A DNA stretch of 64,000 nt from contig NW_022985443.1 of the NCBI RefSeq assembly GCF_010093595.1, positions 1,526,804 through 1,590,803 of the forward strand, in the 5' to 3' direction. The position numbers and the translations under genes are program-made. Positions 57,656 through 64,000 of this stretch are shown here, in pieces (the stretch's first letter is position 1; each line of letters begins with the position of its first letter). The notes under the pieces were generated by a model. It saw only the letters and a list, made by a program, of their open reading frames with translations, did no database searches and was not told where the DNA came from. The stretch is from Mytilinidion resinicola. Lineage: Eukaryota; Ascomycota; Dothideomycetes; Mytilinidiales; Mytilinidiaceae.

Positions 57656-58378
57656 GCTATTCTAGAAGACATGTTGCATCAATGCATTCTGGGAGCTTTG
57701 ACGTCATGCTATTTTGAGGCTAGTTTGTTATCTAGTCCTATTGATGTTGGTCTCATTCACAGGAAGAGATATATGATAGAGTATCTGTTCGAGCGCTTTC
57801 ACCATTTGCCCTCAGTTCAATGAATTTCTCCCTCGTGCATTTTGAGTTGCATGCAATTTGGCAGTTGACTTGGATCTTTCCGCGTCCAATGGAGCAGAAC
57901 AAGCTCCCCAGTTCGACGTCCAATCACAATGGGTAATCATACTCTGAAATCTCTTTATCATTAAGCTTGGGCCCTGACTACCCCTCACCTCGGTTTCGGA
58001 GATCTTGGGGTAATAGAGGGGCTAGATACATCTCTTTCTCCAGTTATTCACACTCCTGGCCGGCGGCATGGTTCCGGGCTCCGAGATACCAGTTTGAATC
58101 CATCATGGTCAAGTCAGCCATCACCACTTTCCCTCTTCGAGCGTTGACTGACACTACGTACCGACCGCAGGATAGCACGGGATGCAACCATTGGTAACGA
58201 ATAATGCGGAGGACTAAATCAGCCTCCGTGGATTCCGGGGTTGAATTATAGCGATCTTATTGAAAAGTCAAGCATATAGCTCTCTAGCTTTCAATACAAA
58301 ATCTCAACCTCGTTTCTCATTTCCTTACATTCTGGTATCTAAGCAAGCGAATATCACGATCCATCCATCTCTTCTACG
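57656..58378. other. intergenic, promoter of the DUF7064-like gene
   Basis: GCTCCGAGATACC is at 58078-58090, about 300 bp upstream of the next start codon. No gene is seen. Confidence 0.45.
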
Positions 58379-59455
58379 ATGTCAACCCAATACGTCCCCC
58401 CAGAAGCCGACTACTGGCTCCCCGTCCCGCTCCCGGGGGAAACATGGCACACTCACACCATCCACACGCACTACTTCGGCTGGAGCATCCCCTCTGAAAA
58501 ACTCGGCTGCTTCATCTACGTCCGCGCCCAGCCGCACTTCAAGCTCTGCCTCGCGGGCGTCTCCATCTTCCGCGGCATGGATAACCTGCGTCCCCTCGAC
58601 TGCGAGCACTCCAACATCGTCAATACCCTCCCATGGCCGACCGTCACACCGACCGGTGAGGGCGGCTGCATGAAGCTCGAGACGGAGAATGGGCTGAGTA
58701 TCGAGTTTCTGGAGCCGGGGCATAAGATGCGGATTGTGTATAAGAGCAAGGACGGTGCGACGCATTTCAATGTCACGCAGACGGGGCTTTGTCCTGCGCT
58801 GCCTAGGGGTCATGTGATGGCGGGTGAGGACCGCGATAGGCGCGAGGGGCAGAAGCCTGGTGGGCTGGAGCAGCTGATGCATTGCGTGGGCGATGTAACG
58901 CTGAACGGGAAGGAGTACAAGATTGACTGCTCCGCATCGCGGGACCGGTCTTGGGGTCAGGTGCGGACAGAGGACGAAGTCACGTTCCCGCCGATTGGAT
59001 GGTCGCCGATGGCATTCGAAAAGGAACTCTCATTTAACCAGGTCGGGATTGAGGACTACCAGAAGAGCACGCCGGATTGGGAGGGCGTGTTCAAGTATGA
59101 TAAGAGTAAGCCGTCGCACCATTTTTCGTGGCTGGTGAAGGATGGCACCGAGGTGAGGAATGTGGTTAAGGTGCATAGGAGAGTGCTTGAGTTTCACCCG
59201 CAGTTACATTCGGCGATAAAGCAGGAGATTGAGTTCGAGGATGATAAGGGGGAGAAGTACTTTATCAAGGGGGAGGCGATTGCGGTTGCGCAGTTGCCGT
59301 CTTGGCCAAACAACGTCTTTGTGGATAGTGTGTATAAGTGGGAGGACGATAAGGGGAGGGTCACTCACTGTGCGTACCAAGAGGCGTGGTATGCAAGGTA
59401 TCAGCAGTTTGTTAAGGGGTTGCTGGATATCAAGCCGAAGCACGCAATCCCGTAG
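58379..59455 (+). CDS. AttH/DUF7064-like protein (lipocalin-like fold, possible cyclase or hydratase)
   Basis: This is a single-exon gene of 358 residues, the only intronless enzyme-like gene in the 43-62 kb group. It opens MSTQYVPPEADYWLPVPLPG. The diagnostic segment SASRDRSWGQVR and the two-part beta-rich layout (GWSIPSEKLGCFIYVRAQPH; then HFSWLVKDGTEVRNVVKVHR) recall the AttH/hydroxyneurosporene-synthase-like and DUF7064 proteins, in which an Arg-Asp-x-Ser-Trp-Gly motif is conserved. Members of that superfold include carotenoid hydratases and terpene or pericyclic cyclases, so a non-redox tailoring step is possible. No activity can be assigned. The Met at 58379 is the first in frame and has A at -3 (TACGATGTC). 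Confidence 0.8.
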   Translation: MSTQYVPPEADYWLPVPLPGETWHTHTIHTHYFGWSIPSEKLGCFIYVRAQPHFKLCLAGVSIFRGMDNLRPLDCEHSNIVNTLPWPTVTPTGEGGCMKLETENGLSIEFLEPGHKMRIVYKSKDGATHFNVTQTGLCPALPRGHVMAGEDRDRREGQKPGGLEQLMHCVGDVTLNGKEYKIDCSASRDRSWGQVRTEDEVTFPPIGWSPMAFEKELSFNQVGIEDYQKSTPDWEGVFKYDKSKPSHHFSWLVKDGTEVRNVVKVHRRVLEFHPQLHSAIKQEIEFEDDKGEKYFIKGEAIAVAQLPSWPNNVFVDSVYKWEDDKGRVTHCAYQEAWYARYQQFVKGLLDIKPKHAIP

Positions 59456-60021
59456 AGAGTGCAAAAGCTATTGAAGATATTCCGAACATACATGGCATCA
59501 TTGACTACTGAGCACTGATTCTTCTCTTTCCCAGCCTAGTGGTGGAAGGGAAGTTCAGCCTGCGCAAGCGTGCTGATGTTGGGAAGCATTATCATCATGC
59601 AAGTGTTCTGCAAGCTTGAGGTTTGAGTGTAGGGTCGAGATCAAACGATATGTAAATAGGAGCGGAAACAAGGATTGCAGCATCGATAGGTGATATTTTG
59701 AGCGTGAAAGTCGAGGAAGCTGGAAGGTAGCAAGAGACACAGGGGATGCTTTGACTTTATAGAGCGATGGGAACAAATTCGGCACGTGCCATGCTCTCTT
59801 TGAGGGGTCTCTCCCGCGTCTTTTAAAGCTCCAAAAATTCAACAGACAGCCAGGCTTGATCCAATTGAGGATTTGAATTGCAAGTAGCTCGCCAAGTATG
59901 GTTTGCTCATACTTCTGGAGACGACACTATCAAATCTTGACTTTACTATGCCTCCAATTTGCGGAGGTATGCCAATAGCCTTGTCGACAACAGACACGAA
60001 TAGAGCGCGGTGAATCGATAT
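59456..60021. other. convergent intergenic, no gene seen
   Basis: This is 3' flank of the DUF7064-like gene and of the second P450. Nothing recognisable. Confidence 0.5.
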
Positions 60022-62131
60022 CTAAGGTCTCTTCTCCTTGGAAACGAATACTCTCTCGAAGAACTCCTCCGTGAAGTTACCATCCGCATCCAGCGACTTC
60101 TGAGCTTCCTTCCAGGAGTCTCGGATAATCTTAGTCTTACGTTGATCACGGGTTTCGATCACAGCACTGTAGTTTGTCAGCTCGCTGATAGGTTGGGTAG
60201 TGAAAAAGTACTCACGGATACGGCACGGGGCGAACGATGAACCCCTGGGTGACTTCATCTTGATTAATCGGAATAGGCACGCCGGCACTATCGAGCTTGC
60301 GTAAGAACTTGAACCCCCATAAGAGGCGGGAAATGGCGGTGAAGAGACCTCGTTCAGCAACATGGAAACCAGGGCACACGCGGCGGCCAGCACCGAATGT
60401 GAAGTGAGGGCGCTTGCTGGAGTCTGGGTCGATACCATAGTTGTCGCTTAGCGTATTCTCTGCGCCGTGACGGGAGGGATCGAAAGCCCGGGGGTCGTTC
60501 TTCACGTTGTTATTCAGCGTCCAGACGTTTATGAACATTGATGAGCCCTTGGGTATTAGATATCCCTTGTAGATGTCGTCTTTCAGTAATGAGTGCGGTA
60601 CGGCAGCACTTAGAGTCGTGGGCATCCCTGTTGAAATTAGTATTGACAGACTGGGATGTTGGCAGACTTCTTACATCTTAGCGACTCTTCGATAATAGCA
60701 CGAATATAGGGTAGGTTCTCTCGGTCTTCCCAGACAGGGAGTCGATCTGGTCCCACAACCCGATCAATCTCACGTTGCGCTTCCGCCTGGACATCTGGAT
60801 AAAGAATCATAGCTTTAACGAATCCGAGCATGGTGTTCCATTGCGTATCTCTAATTTCTATTAGCATTGAGTCTTACAGATACGAAGAAAATGAATCACG
60901 AACGTAGCTGCGCCGAAGCCATGAGCAGCATTGTTTGCTATCTCTACATCGGTCAATCGATCTTTGTCTTCGCTAAGAAGCATATCACGGATGAAGCCTG
61001 GGATTTCATTAATATTGGAGTTTTGGCCATATACGGGTATCTCAGCTTACTTGGATACACTTTGCCCTCTTGAATGCTAGTCTTTGCGCCTTCCATGAGC
61101 TGTATGAATAAGTTCTCTTCGATGACCCTAATCTTTGCCAGTAATTGCTTGTAGGGCATCAGGAATGTGGGACAGTAGCGGTAGAATGGTCGAAGAAATG
61201 GGAAAAAGTCCACGAGTTGCAGATTCGCCGCTTCACTTGTCAGATCCATCCACTTCCTTCGGGTTAGCAGATATCGAGAATGAACTGATCATGTGACTTA
61301 CATCCATCAAATCCTTGACTCTCCCCCCGCTACTCGTCGTCCTGAAGCCGTAGAGTACAGTAGAAGCTACACTGGTAGTGTACCGTTGCAAGTGTCGAGA
61401 GAAGTCATCGGGTGTATCTAGCATCTCATTCAGCAGCTGAGTACTGTCGAAGGCCTGAGATACGTCAGTCGGAAGTGTCTAGTACTGAAACGGGCGAAAT
61501 TTACCTGGTAGGGAATGTACTGATTCGCGACTTTTTTATTCAGGCGAAGATGGTACATTTTCCGTTGACGTCTCCAGACATCGTCATTGCTGATTGCATA
61601 TTAGCAATCAGTCCAACTAAATTATCTCAGTATGGAGCTTACTCTCGAAACGCAATATTCATGTTACCGCCGAACTCGCGAATGAACAAATCAGGACGAG
61701 CAGCATAAGTATGGCCGCGTTTTTCCAACAAGTCTTTGATGACAGTTTCATCGTTCATGAGGACCATAGTCTGACCCGCCAACTTCAAGGTCATTATGGG
61801 TCCATCTGAATCTTGATATCAGACCGAAATGCCGCGGATAGGGATCAGAATAAGTTCTTACATTGCTGAGCCCATTCCCTGAATTTGAAATGGAAGTCCT
61901 TTAGTGGCATCTGGTGGAGATTACCAAGAATAGGAATTGTGGGTGGCCCTGTCCATCGTGATTAGAGCAAGCAAAGCTATGCTGGATATCAATCTGCCAC
62001 TCACCTGGGGGCATATTCTTGGGCCTCATTCCATAGTTCAACACCTTGTACCCCACGATGACTCCAACAACGGCGATAGCAAGCCAATACACATGCGGAA
62101 ACTCCGGCGTAGTGTCCTGAAGTAACCCCAT
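60022..62131 (-). CDS. cytochrome P450 monooxygenase (ten-exon type)
   Basis: There are ten exons: 62131..62005, 61948..61862, 61805..61643, 61589..61505, 61454..61302, 61252..61051, 60997..60904, 60850..60675, 60627..60216 and 60166..60022, for 547 residues with every phase closing. The anchor is VYWLAIAVVGVIVGYKVL and the hinge is MPPGPPTIPILGNLHQMP. The I-helix AAHGFGAATDTQWNTMLGF is restored only by the intron 60903..60851 (GTTCGT donor). ExxR is EESLRW and the heme loop is FGAGRRVCPG with Cys about 447. The second P450 of the cluster differs sharply from the first in intron number, so the two are not recent duplicates. No inactivating change is visible. Confidence 0.92.
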
Positions 62132-63090
62132 GATTGGTTCAATTAGAAAAAAAGCCTGCACTAATGCTTTACTACGTGATGTACATAGGACCCATTGAGG
62201 CCGCTGTGTTCGATATACGGTTGTCGTTGTGGTAGATCTGCAGGTTGGCGAGTTCGGTACAGCCAGTTTCCTCCCCGGCAGCCTTCCGGCCTCCGGGACA
62301 ACTGAGTAAAGCTGCTCTCTACCGCGGAGGAAAGGCGGAGAGGGAGTATGGTAAACCCTGGCCACAGATAGACTTCTGCCCCTGTTGAATGTTGTATCAG
62401 GTGGGCCACGGAGCACCGCGGCATCGGCGAGTGCCTCGAGGAAGGTCGTAGAATTACCCTATGCAGCTGGCAGGCTTGTAACAGGCATCGGCTGAATCCC
62501 AAAGCAAGTGAGAGAACAGGAGAAACGTCTACTCTCACCCGGAAATCAATATCGAAGAACTATACGTTTAGACAACGCTTATGTGAAGCAGTGCCGTGGT
62601 TGCAGATGACGGCACTCGACTTATGACAGCCTTCTGGGCCTTTTGCTTGAGATACATCTAGAGATTCCCAATCCCAAGAGTGTTGCGGCCACTTACAGAG
62701 GGTTCTCATCCCAGACTTGGTTCCTCAATGATACCGCAGATTTTCAGTCCTGAATATACATTGCCTTGTCGCAGGTCTTTGTTCACGTTATTGCCCCTTC
62801 CATGAAGCTTCAAGGATTTTTCAAAGTTTGATCGGGATGGATGTCATACAATTCGGGCAATCAGTACGTTCACAAGGCCATCTCAGACAGTCGCGAATAG
62901 GGGTGAGATGGATGGAATCGTGAGGCTACTTCCAATTGGGCAAAGCGCTTTGACGCGACTGCGGAAATCCAGACCACATTGGCATAGAAGCGGCTGCCCT
63001 CCCACAACAAACACTCCACCACTCTTTGCTCGCAAACCCTCCACTCAATCCGCACCACTCTCTCACACCGTACAACACTCTCACGCAACT
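62132..63090. other. divergent intergenic between the second P450 and CHZ1
   Basis: This 959-bp spacer marks the boundary between the oxidative gene group and the next housekeeping gene. No gene is seen. Confidence 0.5.
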
Positions 63091-63570
63091 ATGGGCGACA
63101 ACGCAGCCGACCACAAAATGGAGGACGACACCGCCATGCAGAGCCCCGCCACCGGCACCATTGAAAAGGGCAAGGGAAAGGCCGCTGAGCAGCAGCCAGA
63201 CCTTAGCATGGACGAAGAGTCGTCCGATGAAGAGGAGTCTGGCGCTGAGAACGAGGTACGTTCCACCCATTGCGCCTGGCGTGTTGGCATATGATATTTA
63301 CTAACAACCGTGCCCCGCTATAGGTCCATGAAGGTATAAACACTACCAATGCTCTGCGCGCGCTCGAACAAGGTACTAACGCGACAGACAGCTGAGCCGG
63401 AGGACGAGGATACGATGGAGGAAATCAACACCGACAACATCATCAACGACGGCCGGCGCACTCGCGGCAAAAGCATCGACTTCAAGAAGGCCGCTGCCGA
63501 ATTGGACGACGACGATGAGGAAGACGACGACGAGGACTTCCAGGACCCAGACGATGCGATGGAGGAGTAG
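63091..63570 (+). CDS. chz1: histone H2A.Z-H2B chaperone CHZ1
   Basis: There are three exons: 63091..63255, 63324..63333 (10 nt) and 63392..63570, for 117 residues. It is a small, highly acidic nuclear chaperone that delivers H2A.Z-H2B to the SWR1 complex. The CHZ motif spans EEINTDNII and RTRGKSIDFKKAAAEL, followed by an Asp/Glu run and EDFQDPDDAMEE at the end. The 10-nt microexon (VHE plus one base) is needed for phase: the first-to-third exon join would shift the frame. Branch site ACTAAC is present in intron 2. The low complexity makes the N-terminal half less certain. Confidence 0.88.
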
Positions 63571-64000
63571 AACGCCTTTGTAGGTGAGCCACCAGCCGCT
63601 ATGCGCCGACCCATGCGCCCGCCACCTCGATTCTCACAAAACACAGGTGTCTGTCCCTTGTTGCCAGCCAGGCCTTACAATTGCATTCTAAAATTTCGTA
63701 CTGGTCATTGGGGAGGCCGCCGACAAAACATCGGATGATCTTGGAGTCTTGGAGTGTGCATGGGAGCTGGATAACGGACTGGAAAAGGGATCATGGCATG
63801 CGGCTGCTTGGCCATGTAGATTTCTCGGTTGCATAGCATAGTCGCTCTGTGATAGTTCTGAAATATCACTTTGTGGCAAATCGCATTGCTGGCTGGGTGA
63901 TGTTTGTATCATAACACGGTCTAGGATTGACACTTGACTAAGCATGAACTTCTTTGACTAACTACCCATTGACGCTTTCCTGAGACTAAAGGACCTCTGA
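63571..64000. other. 3' flank of chz1, nothing further seen
   Basis: No gene or structural feature is supported in the last 430 bases. Confidence 0.5.

Overview
The window is nuclear DNA of a filamentous ascomycete (Pezizomycotina). The evidence is many 45-60 nt introns with GT...(G)CTAAC-type branch sites...AG, short intergenic spacers, genes on both strands, and recognisable fungal orthologues (SET2, RVB2, CTF4/sepB, NADH-type glutamate synthase, GABA transaminase, CHZ1, a Zn2Cys6 regulator). I found no rRNA, tRNA, CRISPR array or intact transposon. The exon models were assembled by hand from splice signals, reading phase and family motifs; every multi-exon model given below closes in phase.

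Region 1 (1-38 kb) holds mostly housekeeping genes. In order: a long coiled-coil gene with an in-frame stop (minus, cut by the window start); a ubiquitin-like/WLM metalloprotease (minus); a LicD/MNN4-like protein with a 10-nt microexon (minus); RVB2 (minus); an unknown 850-residue coiled-coil protein (plus); a POP8-like RNase P/MRP subunit (plus); a minisatellite interrupted by an assembly gap; mitochondrial GABA transaminase (minus); SET2 (minus); a 4-kb gene-poor stretch ending in a 705-nt ATG-free leader; glutamate synthase (plus) with a GC-AG intron; a five-copy 161-bp tandem repeat between the convergent glutamate synthase and sepB/CTF4 genes; and a small F-box-like protein (plus).

Region 2 (38-62 kb) is a dense group of accessory enzyme genes that looks like one catabolic or secondary-metabolic cluster without a PKS, NRPS or terpene-synthase backbone gene in view. 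It has a VOC/extradiol-dioxygenase-like protein, a Zn2Cys6 regulator, a phenol-hydroxylase-type FAD monooxygenase, two SnoaL/NTF2-like proteins, an acetoacetyl-CoA synthetase, a salicylate-hydroxylase-type FAD monooxygenase, a short-chain dehydrogenase, a DUF3237 protein, two cytochrome P450s and an AttH/DUF7064-like protein. Two hydroxylases, a ring-cleavage-type fold, a dehydrogenase and an acid:CoA ligase next to a regulator suggest oxidation, cleavage and CoA activation of an aromatic or polyketide-like substrate. The recurring GCTCCGR element in the intergenic regions is a candidate site for the local regulator. The pathway is inference; the gene families are seen directly.

Region 3 (63-64 kb) returns to housekeeping with the histone chaperone CHZ1.
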